Assembly (NCBI GenBank): GCA_024508935.1
Contig: JANINW010000011.1
Span: forward strand, 293,581-357,580
Length of the DNA: 64,000 bases
Direction: 5' to 3'
From: Flavipsychrobacter sp.
GTDB lineage: Bacteria; Bacteroidota; Bacteroidia; Chitinophagales; Chitinophagaceae
Below are positions 7,972 to 16,994 of the stretch, one piece after another; position 1 is the first letter of the stretch; each line of letters begins with the position of its first letter. Below the pieces are notes generated by a model that was not told the DNA's origin, searched no databases, and worked only from the letters and a program-made list of their open reading frames with translations. A program made the translations under genes and the position numbers.

Positions 7972-8658
7972 TTAAAGAGAACTCAGGCAACCGCCTTCAT
8001 ACTGAGACCAGTCTATATCGCGCCCGAAAGTGCCGCGCAGCCTTCTGAAGAACGATTCCTTTTGAGTAATGGACTCGAAGTTTGAAACCTTAGCCGGTTT
8101 CGGATTTATTTTGGGGTGCAGGTAATTATAAGCCTTCAAGGTATCCGTTACAAACGGGATATGGTAGATCGGTGTCTTAAAACGTCGCCTGGTAAAACCT
8201 TTCAATAAAAAAGACTGGAAAGGATCGGTAGCCAGTCCTATTGATTTGAAACCAAGCTGTTTGGCTACGAGATAAGAATAATACACATTTTCGGTACTAT
8301 GCCTTGCAGAAGTATCGTAAAAAATATGCTCGGCGGGAATGCCCAGTTTTTGCCCGTACAAGCCCATAATAATAGCTTCTTTGTAGGGAGAGTATACAGC
8401 CGCACCGGAGTAAATAATATTCTTGGCTATGCCATTTTTATACAATACCCAGGACCATATAACACGTGCCTTCATTACAGAATCCCAGTTGCTGTTTTTA
8501 AAAGGTATACCAGGTACAATTACTGCATCCAGTGGCGGCATAGCTGCAGCTTTATTATAAGCTTTCTGTGGGCCCCTCCTGGGGGTGATACAACCAGCCA
8601 GCTGTATAATAAGAGTTGTTAGGGACATAATCAGGGCCAGTGAAATAAGCTTTTTCAA
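7972..8658 (-). CDS. DUF218 (SanA/YdcF-like) lipoprotein
   Basis: 228 residues. The frame starts with a TTG at 8658, and MKKLISLALIMSLTTLIIQLAGC forms a good lipoprotein signal (Cys23), so the TTG start is favoured over the later ATG. The body has the DUF218 pattern: DAVIVPG near residue 44, IIYSGAAVYSPYKEA, LGIPAEHIFYDTSARHSTENVYYS, and the K-S-I-G-L-A-T-D-P-F-Q-S segment. DUF218 members such as SanA are linked to envelope barrier function, but their biochemistry is unclear. It follows mutS by 55 nt on the same strand; a 7-bp inverted repeat lies in the gap. Confidence 0.8.
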   Translation of the reverse strand: MKKLISLALIMSLTTLIIQLAGCITPRRGPQKAYNKAAAMPPLDAVIVPGIPFKNSNWDSVMKARVIWSWVLYKNGIAKNIIYSGAAVYSPYKEAIIMGLYGQKLGIPAEHIFYDTSARHSTENVYYSYLVAKQLGFKSIGLATDPFQSFLLKGFTRRRFKTPIYHIPFVTDTLKAYNYLHPKINPKPAKVSNFESITQKESFFRRLRGTFGRDIDWSQYEGGCLSSL

Positions 8659-8673
8659 AACGTATAACTTTTA

Positions 8674-8690
8674 TACCTGTATAACAGGTA
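8674..8690. repeat. 7-bp inverted repeat upstream of the DUF218 gene
   Basis: TACCTGT (8674-8680), spacer ATA, ACAGGTA (8684-8690). It sits 16 bases before the TTG start of the DUF218 lipoprotein, a position that would suit an operator, but it is short. Confidence 0.35.
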
Positions 8691-8713
8691 AAGCAGGGTA
8701 TTTGTTGCGTTTT

Positions 8714-11329
8714 TTATTTGTATTGCTTTACAATGTTCTTTAACTCATTTAGTTTCAGCAGTGCTTCTACCGGGGTTAAAGTATTGATATCTGTTGCTTC
8801 CAGTATTTGCTGCACATGTCTCAGGTCGTCGGTCACCCCATCAAATATATTCAATTGATATTTCTGTGCAGCAGGTATCTGCTTTACTTTTTCATTGGTA
8901 CCGCCGGCATTGCCATGTTTTTCTTCCAGTACGCCCAATATATCTTCTGCCCGCTGCAATAGGGATGGCGGCATACCGGCCATACGGGCTACCTGTATAC
9001 CAAAGCTATGCCTGCTGCCGCCGGGTGCCAGTTTGCGCAGGAAGATTACTTTGTTACCGGTCTCCTTATGGGTGATATGATAGTTCTTAACGCCCGGCAG
9101 TTGGTGTTCCAGCTCATTCAGTTCATGGTAGTGCGTGGCAAACAGCGTCTTTGGCTTTGCCTTGTTGCTGTGCAGGTACTCAACAATAGACCATGCTATA
9201 GAAATACCATCGTAGGTACTGGTACCGCGGCCTATCTCATCCAGCAATACAAGGCTGCGCTCACTGATATTGTTGATGATACTGGCAGTCTCGTTCATCT
9301 CTACCATGAAGGTACTTTCCCCGCCACTCAGGTTATCAGAAGCACCTACGCGGGTAAATATCTTATCGGTAAGGCCGATCCTGGCCGAATCTGCCGGTAC
9401 AAAACTGCCCATATGTGCCATCAATGTAATGATGGCTGCCTGCCTTAATAAGGCAGATTTACCACTCATGTTGGGGCCTGTAAGAATAATCACCTGCTGG
9501 TCTGTTTTATCCAATATAAGGTCGTTGGCTATATAATGCTCACCGGGGGGTAATTGCTGTTCTATTACCGGGTGGCGCCCCTGGCGTATATCCAGTATAG
9601 GTTCCTGTATTATATCAGGCTTATGATAATTATATTGTTTAGCATTGTTGGCAAAACATAGCAGGCAATCCAGTTGGGCAATGATGTGTGCATTGGTTTG
9701 TATAGAAGCAATAAAAGGTTCTATCTCTGCCAGTAATTGCTGGTAGAGGTTCATTTCTATTGCGAGTATCTTTTCCTCGGCGCCCAATATCTTTTCCTCG
9801 TATTCCTTCAGCTCCGGCGTTACATACCGTTCTGCGTTTGTCAGCGTTTGTTTGCGTATCCAGCTGGCCGGAACTTTATCCTTATGCGCATGTGTCACTT
9901 CGAGATAATAGCCAAACACATTGTTGTAAGCTATTTTTAGTGAGTTGATACCCGTGGTTTGTATTTCCTGCTGCTGGATTTGCAACAGGTAGTTCTTACC
10001 GCTGCGCGATATATTCCGCAGGTCGTCCAGTTCCGGCGATATACCGTCGTTTATGATGCCGCCTTTTATGGCAAGAGCCGGCGCATCGTCAACGATCATT
10101 TCCCTGATACGTTTTTGCAGGTCCTGCAATGGTTGCAATGGTGTTACCAAATGGGTAAGTTGTTCGAAAGCAGATTGCATACCCAGTTCGCGCACCTGCT
10201 GCATAAAATGCATACTGCGTGCCAGTTGCATCACCTCTCTCGGGTTTGCTTTTTTCAGCGGTATCTTGCCTATCAGCCTTTCTACATCACCCACCTGTTT
10301 TATGGCATTTACAAGGTTATGGTTCAGGTCCTGGTCCAGTATAAAATGACTGACAAGATCCAGCCGCAGGTTGATGCGGTGCATATCATACAGCGGGAAA
10401 ATAAGCCAGCGTTTGAGCATACGCGCACCCATAGGTGTGCAGGTATGGTCTATAGCCTTTAGCAGGCAATTGCCTTTTTCATCTGTGCTATGCACCAGCT
10501 CCAGGTTGCGGATGGTAAAACGGTCCATCCATAAAAACTCATCGGCTACAATACGCTGCAGCGCATTAATATGCTGCAGGTTGGGATGCTCTGTGTCTTT
10601 CAGGTAATGCAAGGCTGCACCTGCAGCTATGCTGGCTGCCTTCATATCTTCAATGCCGAATCCTTTTAATGACTGGGTTTGAAAATGCTGTAATAGAAGG
10701 TCGTAAGTATATTGTTCCTGGAAAACCCACTCGTCCAGCTGGAATGTGTAAACTTTTGAATCGAATTGTTCCCTGAATCGTTTTTGGTGCGATTTGGATA
10801 GTATGACTTCGGAAGGCTGAAAGCTCTGCAGGAGTTTGTCCATATACTCTGCGTTGCCCTGGGCCACATAAAACTCACCTGTACTGATATCAAGAAAAGA
10901 AACACCACATAAAGGTTCGCCGAGGTAAAGGGCCGCAAGAAAATTGTTGGATTTATTTTCCAGCAGTTTGTCACTGGTGGCTACGCCGGGTGTTACCAAT
11001 TCTGTAACACCGCGTTTCACTATACCTTTTACTGTTTTAGGGTCTTCCAGCTGATCGCATACTGCTACCCGGTAGCCCGCTTTTACCAGCTTATGCAGGT
11101 AAGTATCCATAGAATGGTGCGGGAACCCTGCTAGTTCTATAGACGAAGCCGCACCATTAGCACGTTTGGTAAGGGTGATGCCCAGTACACGTGATGCTAC
11201 GAGTGCGTCTTCTCCAAATGTTTCATAAAAATCACCCACACGAAACAATAAGATCGCATCCGGATATTTTGATTTAATATCCTTGTGCTGTTTCATTAAG
11301 GGGGTTTCTGCAATTTCTTTCTTAGCCAT
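8714..11329 (-). CDS. mutS: DNA mismatch repair ATPase MutS
   Basis: 871 residues, the usual MutS1 length. MutS binds mispaired or looped bases and starts repair with MutL. The mismatch-reading F-x-E motif is Phe34-Tyr-Glu36 (VGDFYETF). The C-terminal ATPase has Walker A GPNMSGKS, Walker B LVLLDEIGRGTSTYDG and the FATHYHEL segment, followed by the helix-turn-helix dimer region. The open frame begins at a TTG at 11341 that overlaps a promoter -7 box, so the ATG at 11329 was chosen. It lies 67 nt downstream of the M1 peptidase gene and has its own promoter-like element. Confidence 0.97.
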   Translation of the reverse strand: MAKKEIAETPLMKQHKDIKSKYPDAILLFRVGDFYETFGEDALVASRVLGITLTKRANGAASSIELAGFPHHSMDTYLHKLVKAGYRVAVCDQLEDPKTVKGIVKRGVTELVTPGVATSDKLLENKSNNFLAALYLGEPLCGVSFLDISTGEFYVAQGNAEYMDKLLQSFQPSEVILSKSHQKRFREQFDSKVYTFQLDEWVFQEQYTYDLLLQHFQTQSLKGFGIEDMKAASIAAGAALHYLKDTEHPNLQHINALQRIVADEFLWMDRFTIRNLELVHSTDEKGNCLLKAIDHTCTPMGARMLKRWLIFPLYDMHRINLRLDLVSHFILDQDLNHNLVNAIKQVGDVERLIGKIPLKKANPREVMQLARSMHFMQQVRELGMQSAFEQLTHLVTPLQPLQDLQKRIREMIVDDAPALAIKGGIINDGISPELDDLRNISRSGKNYLLQIQQQEIQTTGINSLKIAYNNVFGYYLEVTHAHKDKVPASWIRKQTLTNAERYVTPELKEYEEKILGAEEKILAIEMNLYQQLLAEIEPFIASIQTNAHIIAQLDCLLCFANNAKQYNYHKPDIIQEPILDIRQGRHPVIEQQLPPGEHYIANDLILDKTDQQVIILTGPNMSGKSALLRQAAIITLMAHMGSFVPADSARIGLTDKIFTRVGASDNLSGGESTFMVEMNETASIINNISERSLVLLDEIGRGTSTYDGISIAWSIVEYLHSNKAKPKTLFATHYHELNELEHQLPGVKNYHITHKETGNKVIFLRKLAPGGSRHSFGIQVARMAGMPPSLLQRAEDILGVLEEKHGNAGGTNEKVKQIPAAQKYQLNIFDGVTDDLRHVQQILEATDINTLTPVEALLKLNELKNIVKQYK

Positions 11330-11338
11330 TGGTATGCG

Positions 11339-11346
11339 CAAACCTA
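11339..11346 (-). promoter_or_regulatory. -7 box for mutS
   Basis: Minus-strand TAGGTTTG, followed by CGCA, ends 9 bases before the ATG at 11329. No TTG is found at the right distance upstream. The predicted leader is only a few bases. Confidence 0.5.
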
Positions 11347-11396
11347 AAGAAAAAGGGCCTATTTAGCGCTTTACGAAATAAACAGTTGTGAACAAC

Positions 11397-13043
11397 TTAT
11401 GGCTTCAGTTTTACCAGGAAATCCTCTGAAATGGTGATGTTGAACCCGCCTCTTTTCCAAGGTACCGATTGCCATTCTTTTGTAGGACGAATCAGTTCTT
11501 TCCGGCTGCCTCCTGAAACATATAGCGGCAGACTAAAACCATCTACCGTATTGGTAAAACGGTAGTGTAGTGTTTTATCCTGTATATACCATTCCAATAC
11601 CGGAATATCAGTTGTACGCAGGTACTGATTGAAGAATGGGCCCAGGGCCATGCCGGTAAAATGAATAATGTATTGTTCTACCTGGTTTTCAGTTACGGTT
11701 CTAAGTCGAAGGTCTTCATTCACCCCCCGCAACAATTCCCTGAATTGACCATCGTTGTCCATCATCATACGTATCATGTGTACAACGGCACTGCCTTTGT
11801 CATATTTATCGCTGCTGCCCTCGTCCTGCACATTATAGTCGCCTATTACCGGCTGGTCGTTACGGATATTACTCCATTCACCCCGGGTATACTTAAAGGC
11901 ATCTTCCTTACCCAGCAGGCATTCGGCAAACAAGGTTTCGGTATAAGTAGTGAACCCTTCATGTATCCAGTTATCAGCAATATCTGCTGCGGTGATGTTA
12001 TTCCCGAACCATTCGTGCCCGCTTTCATGTACAATAATGAAGTCAAACTTAGTACCCACGCCGGTGGCACTGCGGTCACTGCCGCGGTAGCCCATTTTAT
12101 ATTCATTGCCATAAGCCACTGCGCTCTGGTGTTCCATACCCAGGAAGGGTGCTTCAACGAGCTTATAACCGTCTTCGTAAAAAGGGTAGGGGCCCATCCA
12201 GTATTCAAAGCAATGCAGCATCTGTTTAGTGACTGCAAAATGTTTTTTTGCCCGCTCTTCGTTATATCTCAAAACATAAAAGTCCAAGTCCAGTTTCCCT
12301 TTTTCACCTATTACAGTATCCTGCCAGTGCACATAGTCGCCTATATAAAACGTAGCATCGTAGGTATTGATGGGATTTACTACATGCCACTCCCACATGG
12401 TTGTTTTACCATTGTCGGCAGGCACACTTTGCAATAGCCGCCCGTTGCTTACGGCAGTCATCTTACCCGGAACAGTAATGGCGATATCCATCCCGCGATC
12501 AGGCTCATCGCCCTGGTAGTCTTTACAGGGCCACCAGCTACTGGCTCCTAATCCCTGGCAGGCTACTGATATCCAGGGCTTACCTGTGCTATCCCTGGTC
12601 CATATAAAACCACCTTCCCAGGGAGGTAACTTAGCTATGCGTGGCTTACCGTGATAGTAGACTATGATTGCATACTCACTTGCAGGCTGCCAGTCTTTCG
12701 GGGTATTTATAAACCATGCGTTCCCATCTTGTGTATAAGACAAGCGGTGCCTGCCATTTAAGATGAACACACTATCTATTTTGAGCGTATCCTGCAAGTC
12801 TATTTGCATTTGGCCTGTTGGCCGGTCCATCACCCGGAAGGAAATAATATTAACGCCTTTTTTTATTGAGCGGCTTGCTGTGTCCAGTTCTACGCTCAGG
12901 TCATACCGTTTTACATCCCACCATTTGCGGGCTGTGCCATTACCGCCGCGCAGGGTATCGGCATGGGTATAAGCAAATGTGGTATTTGCTTTCAGCAAAT
13001 ACCACACTATAACTAAAAAGATATAAAATCTCTTTTTGTCCAT
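11397..13043 (-). CDS. M1-family zinc metallopeptidase, secreted
   Basis: 548 residues with an N-terminal signal segment (to about residue 24). M1 peptidases remove N-terminal residues. The zinc site is complete: H339-E-S-G-H343 and Glu362 in NWIHEGFTTYTE. The substrate-binding GxMEN motif reads G-M-E-H at 302-305 (LGMEHQSAVAYGN), with His in place of Asn. The protein is shorter than the 850-residue aminopeptidase N group and lacks the long helical C-terminal domain. Last gene of a minus-strand operon; it starts 6 nt after the FKBP gene. Periplasmic peptide turnover is likely. Confidence 0.92.
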   Translation of the reverse strand: MDKKRFYIFLVIVWYLLKANTTFAYTHADTLRGGNGTARKWWDVKRYDLSVELDTASRSIKKGVNIISFRVMDRPTGQMQIDLQDTLKIDSVFILNGRHRLSYTQDGNAWFINTPKDWQPASEYAIIVYYHGKPRIAKLPPWEGGFIWTRDSTGKPWISVACQGLGASSWWPCKDYQGDEPDRGMDIAITVPGKMTAVSNGRLLQSVPADNGKTTMWEWHVVNPINTYDATFYIGDYVHWQDTVIGEKGKLDLDFYVLRYNEERAKKHFAVTKQMLHCFEYWMGPYPFYEDGYKLVEAPFLGMEHQSAVAYGNEYKMGYRGSDRSATGVGTKFDFIIVHESGHEWFGNNITAADIADNWIHEGFTTYTETLFAECLLGKEDAFKYTRGEWSNIRNDQPVIGDYNVQDEGSSDKYDKGSAVVHMIRMMMDNDGQFRELLRGVNEDLRLRTVTENQVEQYIIHFTGMALGPFFNQYLRTTDIPVLEWYIQDKTLHYRFTNTVDGFSLPLYVSGGSRKELIRPTKEWQSVPWKRGGFNITISEDFLVKLKP

Positions 13044-13049
13044 TATTTA

Positions 13050-13979
13050 TTAGTTCTTACTTCCTTCAGAAGTTTTGATATCGGTTAATTCAATTTCAAA
13101 TACTAAAATAGAATTTGGCTTGATAGGGCCTTGTCCCTGTGCGCCATAAGCCAAAGTAGAAGGAATATATAAAGTACCTTTGCTGCCTTTGTTGAACAGG
13201 GCGATACCTTCGTCCCAGCCCCTGATAACGCGGCCCATTCCCAGGTCGAAAGAGAATGGTTCTACGTGCTGGAATTTAGGGTCGATGTTTGAATCGAATA
13301 CTTCACCATCCAGTATGCGGCCGGTGTAGTTTACAGTTACGGTTTCGCCTTTTTTAGCGTTAGGACCGGTACCGGCTTTATCTGTTTTGTAGTAAAGGCC
13401 AGACTCTGTTTTGTTGGCTTTGATATTGTTTTTAGCCAGGAAATCCTGGATCATTTTGTCATCAATACCTCTTTGTGCGGCGCTTTTCTCTGCCTGCTCT
13501 TTTTGCATTTCAGCAGCAGTTTTTACCGATACCAGCACTACACCGTAAACGATCTTTTGGTTAGTGCCTGTCTTCATCCATGATTGTACAGGTGTACCGG
13601 CTTTTACTATAGAATCTACAGAAAGCATCAGCACAGCACTATCACCTGGGGTCATCATTTTCAGGCCATTAACGATATCGCCTGCAAACTGCGGCTGGTT
13701 TACCTGGAACTGTACAGGCATATTATTGTTTACCGCGCGGGTATCAAATATTACGCTGTCATTGACAGTGGTATGGATATGTACTTCAACAAAATCGCCC
13801 ACTTGCGGGTTAGGATTGCTGGCTACATCATTTACAGTTTTATATTCAAGACCGCCGCCTATAGATTTAAAGCCGTTGCTGGTTTTTGTTTCTTTGGCAG
13901 GGGTAGTTTTCTTTTTTTGTGCATATACATTACCGCCAACAAGAGCGACCATGCAGCATAGAGATAGTACTTTTTTCAT
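13050..13979 (-). CDS. FKBP-type peptidyl-prolyl isomerase, exported, two FKBP-like halves
   Basis: 309 residues, signal peptide MKKVLSLCCMVALVGGNVYAQ. The C-terminal half (about 195-305) is a clear FKBP domain: VTVNYTGRILDGEVFDSN, FDLGMGRVIRGWDEGIALFNKGSKGTLYIPSTLAYG, and PNSILVFEIELTDI. The N-terminal half has a second, diverged FKBP-like pattern (VGDFVEVHIHTTVNDSVIFDTR, VNGLKMMTPGDSAVLMLSVDSI). Such proteins speed proline isomerisation during folding of exported proteins. It follows its paralogue (14006-14911) by 26 nt and precedes the M1 peptidase by 6 nt, so they are probably co-transcribed. Confidence 0.92.
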   Translation of the reverse strand: MKKVLSLCCMVALVGGNVYAQKKKTTPAKETKTSNGFKSIGGGLEYKTVNDVASNPNPQVGDFVEVHIHTTVNDSVIFDTRAVNNNMPVQFQVNQPQFAGDIVNGLKMMTPGDSAVLMLSVDSIVKAGTPVQSWMKTGTNQKIVYGVVLVSVKTAAEMQKEQAEKSAAQRGIDDKMIQDFLAKNNIKANKTESGLYYKTDKAGTGPNAKKGETVTVNYTGRILDGEVFDSNIDPKFQHVEPFSFDLGMGRVIRGWDEGIALFNKGSKGTLYIPSTLAYGAQGQGPIKPNSILVFEIELTDIKTSEGSKN

Positions 13980-14005
13980 TTTTATAATTAAGTATTTGTA
14001 ATTTA

Positions 14006-14911
14006 TTATTGAACTGGTTGCTCAGCTGGCTGACCAGCTTTTACGTCCATAACTTCCACATCGAACATCAATACAGAATTGGCCGGTATGCCAGGGCCAG
14101 GGCTATGTGAGCCATATGCCAGCGGAGAAGGGATGAATAATTTTGCTTTGCTGCCTTTTTTCAACAGCCTCAACCCTTCTTCCCATCCGGGTATAACGCT
14201 GTTGGTACCTACTGTTACAGACAATGGTTCTGTATGGCTGAATTGCGGATCGATGTTAGAATCGAATGTTTTGCCATCCAATGTTTTACCGGTGTACATT
14301 ACCACCGCAGTCTGACCGTTTTGTACGGTGGCACCATTACCTTCTTTATCTATAATATAATATAAACCGGTTTCAGTTTTTGAAGGATGAAGGCTGTTGG
14401 CGGTAAAATAGTCCTGCAGTATTTTATCATCTGTCTGCATTTGGCCTGCTGCTTTCTGCGCTTCCTCTTTTTTCATTTCTTCCTGGCTCTTTACAGATAC
14501 CAGTACAACATCATAAGATATTTTCTGGCCTGCTTTCATCCATGGTGGCAGGTTGCCGCCAGCCATTTTTTTGATAGAATCAACCGAAACCAGGAATTGA
14601 GCGCTATCGCCGGGGCTCATCATCGTTACGCCTTCAGGCCAGTCACCTTTAAAATTGGCCGGCATCAGGGGCACTTGCAGCGCCTGGTTATTATTCATTT
14701 TCCTTGAATCAAATAAAACGCTGTCTCCCAAGTGTATATGAAGGTGCATTTCAATTATGTCTCCATAAGCTGCATTCTTGCCGCCTTTCTCGTCTTTCAC
14801 AATTTTATACTCCAGACCATCCTTGGTTTTCTTAAAGCTATTGTTCTTACAAGCATTTAAACTGAATAATGCCATGCTAGCCATGGCCATTGGTACGAAA
14901 CGTTTTATCAT
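14006..14911 (-). CDS. FKBP-type peptidyl-prolyl isomerase lipoprotein (tandem paralogue)
   Basis: 301 residues with a lipoprotein signal (MIKRFVPMAMASMALFSLNAC, Cys21). Layout matches the next gene: a diverged N-terminal FKBP-like half (IIEMHLHIHLGDSVLFDSRKM ... MMSPGDSAQFLVSVDSI) and a canonical C-terminal FKBP domain (VVMYTGKTLDGKTFDSN, VIPGWEEGLRLLKKGSKAKLFIPSPLAYG, NSVLMFDVEVMDV). The pair looks like a tandem duplication in which one copy became lipidated and the other has a plain signal peptide. It starts 10 nt after the DHH phosphoesterase gene. Confidence 0.92.
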   Translation of the reverse strand: MIKRFVPMAMASMALFSLNACKNNSFKKTKDGLEYKIVKDEKGGKNAAYGDIIEMHLHIHLGDSVLFDSRKMNNNQALQVPLMPANFKGDWPEGVTMMSPGDSAQFLVSVDSIKKMAGGNLPPWMKAGQKISYDVVLVSVKSQEEMKKEEAQKAAGQMQTDDKILQDYFTANSLHPSKTETGLYYIIDKEGNGATVQNGQTAVVMYTGKTLDGKTFDSNIDPQFSHTEPLSVTVGTNSVIPGWEEGLRLLKKGSKAKLFIPSPLAYGSHSPGPGIPANSVLMFDVEVMDVKAGQPAEQPVQ

Positions 14912-14921
14912 GTGTTTTTAA

Positions 14922-15920
14922 TTAACGGGGGTGAATATCGGATAAAATTTCCTTAAAATTTGTTACTGCATCAATAAAACTTGCAGTTGAGCGGCCTCCG
15001 GATGCGTTAAAATGCCCTCCGCCGCTGAAATATTGCCTTGCAAAGCTGCTTACATCAAAATCGCCCTTGCTCCTGAACGAGAATTTAACCTCGTCAGCAC
15101 GTTCGGTTATCAGGGTGGCAAAACGGATACCGGCTATACTTAAAGGGTAGTTGACCAGCCCTTCGGTATCGCCCGTAGTTACATTAAACAGTTTAAGGTC
15201 TTTTCTTGATAAGCTGATAACCGCAGCATTATACTTAGGAAAAACTTCCATTTTCTCCAATAATACATAACCTAGAAACTGCATGCGGCGCAGGCTCCAC
15301 GAATCGTATATTTCTTCGTGTATACGGCTATGGTCCAATCCTTTGTGTTTAAGGTCGGCTATCATTTCATGTACGGCAGCAGTTGTTATCGGGAACCGGA
15401 ATGCACCGGTATCGGTCATTACGCCGGTATACAGGCAGGCAGCAATATCTGTATCTATTAAACTATTATCACCATACAGGTTGATAAAATCATATACCAT
15501 TTCGCAGGTACTACTTTTTTCGGGTATGCTCATGCCGTAATCCCATACCTGGGCAGGCAGCAGATGGTGGTCTATTAGTATTTTAGGTTGTGTGGCTGCT
15601 GTAAGTTGTTGGGTAAGGTGCTTGGTGCGGCTGTAATCATTAAAATCAACGCAAAAAATAATATCTGCTTCTGCCAGGGCCTTCTCACATTTTTTTGATT
15701 CCGCCTCATAATTCAGAATAGCCGGAACGCCCGGCATCCACATCAAAAAATCGGGTAGCTCGCTGGGTGATACGGGAACAACTGTATGGCCTTTTTTTAC
15801 AAGATACAGACAGAGGCCCAGCATACTGCCTATAGCATCCCCGTCCGGCTTATGGTGCGTGGTGATGAATATCTTTTTAGGCGTCTGCAATAAAGGGAAC
15901 GCATCTTGTATGGGGTGCAT
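14922..15920 (-). CDS. DHH/DHHA1 phosphoesterase, NrnA-like (oligoribonuclease / pAp phosphatase)
   Basis: 332 residues from the ATG at 15920; a longer frame to 15950 enters the promoter. DHH motifs: THHKPDGDAIGS (residues 21-32), FCVDFND (Asp92), LIDHH (Asp117-His118-His119) and, in the C-terminal DHHA1 domain, GGGHFNASGG. NrnA-type enzymes degrade very short RNAs and dephosphorylate 3'-phosphoadenosine 5'-phosphate in the cytosol. First gene of an operon with two FKBP isomerases and an M1 peptidase; a functional link is not obvious. It diverges from ndk. Confidence 0.9.
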   Translation of the reverse strand: MHPIQDAFPLLQTPKKIFITTHHKPDGDAIGSMLGLCLYLVKKGHTVVPVSPSELPDFLMWMPGVPAILNYEAESKKCEKALAEADIIFCVDFNDYSRTKHLTQQLTAATQPKILIDHHLLPAQVWDYGMSIPEKSSTCEMVYDFINLYGDNSLIDTDIAACLYTGVMTDTGAFRFPITTAAVHEMIADLKHKGLDHSRIHEEIYDSWSLRRMQFLGYVLLEKMEVFPKYNAAVISLSRKDLKLFNVTTGDTEGLVNYPLSIAGIRFATLITERADEVKFSFRSKGDFDVSSFARQYFSGGGHFNASGGRSTASFIDAVTNFKEILSDIHPR

Positions 15921-15947
15921 TATAAAAATTGAAATTCGGTAAAAGCG

Positions 15948-15955
15948 CAAAAATA
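15948..15955 (-). promoter_or_regulatory. -7 box for the DHH-FKBP-FKBP-M1 operon
   Basis: Minus-strand TATTTTTG followed by CGCT matches TAnnTTTG. No TTG at the right distance was found. Predicted transcription start is about 15941, 21 bases before the ATG at 15920. Confidence 0.5.
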
Positions 15956-16008
15956 ATCAGGAAAAGGTATCCTTTACCTACACAGCGCAGAAATCGCAAA
16001 ATAAAGCC

Positions 16009-16016
16009 TACATTTG
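16009..16016 (+). promoter_or_regulatory. -7 box for ndk
   Basis: TACATTTG followed by CGCC matches the consensus. It overlaps the TTG at 16014 from which the frame opens, supporting the ATG at 16047 as the true start, with a leader of roughly 24 nt. Confidence 0.5.
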
Positions 16017-16046
16017 CGCCGTCAAATTCAAAGAATCCTTAAGAAT

Positions 16047-16463
16047 ATGTCTAATCGTACCTTTACAATGATCAAACCCGATGCCGTAAAAAATGGCCAT
16101 ATCGGTAATATCCTTCAAATGATCAATGCTGCCGGTTTCCGCATCATTGCTATGAAATATACACGCATTAGCCTGGAGCAGGCCGGTAAATTCTATGAAG
16201 TACACAGCGCACGTCCGTTCTACGGCGAGCTGACTGAATTTATGAGCAGCGGCCCTATCGTAGCCGCTATATTGGAAAAAGATAATGCTGTTGCAGATTT
16301 CCGTACGCTGATAGGCGCTACCAACCCTGCTGAAGCAGCAGAAGGTACTGTTCGCAAATTATATGCTACTTCTATTGGTGAAAACGCCGTACACGGTTCG
16401 GATAGCGACGAAAATGCCAAAATTGAAGGAGATTTCTTCTTTAATGGCCTGGAACGTTTCTAA
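16047..16463 (+). CDS. ndk: Nucleoside diphosphate kinase
   Basis: 138 residues, the normal length. Ndk moves a phosphate from ATP to other nucleoside diphosphates through a phospho-histidine. The active-site motif NAVHGSDS is present with His116, as are [17 protein letters not shown] at the N-terminus and the [15 protein letters not shown] segment. The ATG at 16047 begins the canonical start of the protein; upstream codons are promoter sequence. A strong hairpin terminator follows. Monocistronic. Confidence 0.97.
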   Translation: MSNRTFTMIKPDAVKNGHIGNILQMINAAGFRIIAMKYTRISLEQAGKFYEVHSARPFYGELTEFMSSGPIVAAILEKDNAVADFRTLIGATNPAEAAEGTVRKLYATSIGENAVHGSDSDENAKIEGDFFFNGLERF

Positions 16464-16480
16464 TTTTACATTTCAGATAT

Positions 16481-16515
16481 TAAAAAAGCACCTTGAATCA
16501 CAAGGTGCTTTTTTA
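16481..16515. terminator. Bidirectional terminator between ndk and a convergent gene
   Basis: Arms TAAAAAAGCACCTTG (16481-16495) and CAAGGTGCTTTTTTA (16501-16515) pair perfectly over 15 bp with a 5-base loop AATCA. T-runs on both strands make it usable in either direction. Confidence 0.9.
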
Positions 16516-16516
16516 T

Positions 16517-16945
16517 TTACTCGATATCTCCTTCTTCATTCAATAGTTGGTTCACGGCTTTCTTTCCGCCTATGCAGCCTATCAGTGTATTAACCGATGC
16601 TGTATCCTTATTCATTACCGGTACCAGCTTCAGCGCCTTAGCTTCATCTTTTTGTTTCAGCGCCAAGAAGGAGTATATGCGTACTGCTGCGTTCTTATCG
16701 TACCGGGCCAGGTAGGCGAGTTCTGTAACATTAGCAGCTTTTACCAGTGATTGAAACCGCACATATTGTTCAGACTCAGAGCCGGCAAAACCTACATATC
16801 GTGATTCGTACATATTGTAGGTGCGTATTTGTTTCAGGATGGCTTCTACCGGTTTGCGCACAGCTACTTTGGCCTGCTTAGGTATGGCATATAGGATGCC
16901 GGTTGCCATTATTACAGCTAATACGGATAACAGTATCTTTTTCAT
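16517..16945 (-). CDS. Exported small helical protein, possible HEAT-like repeats
   Basis: 142 residues with a signal peptide (MKKILLSVLAVIMATGILYA). The mature part is helical; ELAYLARYDKNAAVRIYSFLALKQKDEAKALKLVPVM resembles a HEAT/PBS-type repeat unit, and the end is acidic (NEEGDIE). Not assigned to a named family. Its stop lies right against the terminator shared with ndk. Single gene, 49 nt downstream of the SRPBCC gene on the same strand and perhaps co-transcribed with it. Confidence 0.65.
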   Translation of the reverse strand: MKKILLSVLAVIMATGILYAIPKQAKVAVRKPVEAILKQIRTYNMYESRYVGFAGSESEQYVRFQSLVKAANVTELAYLARYDKNAAVRIYSFLALKQKDEAKALKLVPVMNKDTASVNTLIGCIGGKKAVNQLLNEEGDIE

Positions 16946-16994
16946 TGAACCCTTTTCAATTTAGATGCTGTTTATGGAGATATTCCATAAACGG

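Noticed and set aside
11661-12437. 258-codon frame antisense to the M1 peptidase
   Set aside because: Shadow of a confident gene with intact zinc site; no recognisable domain.
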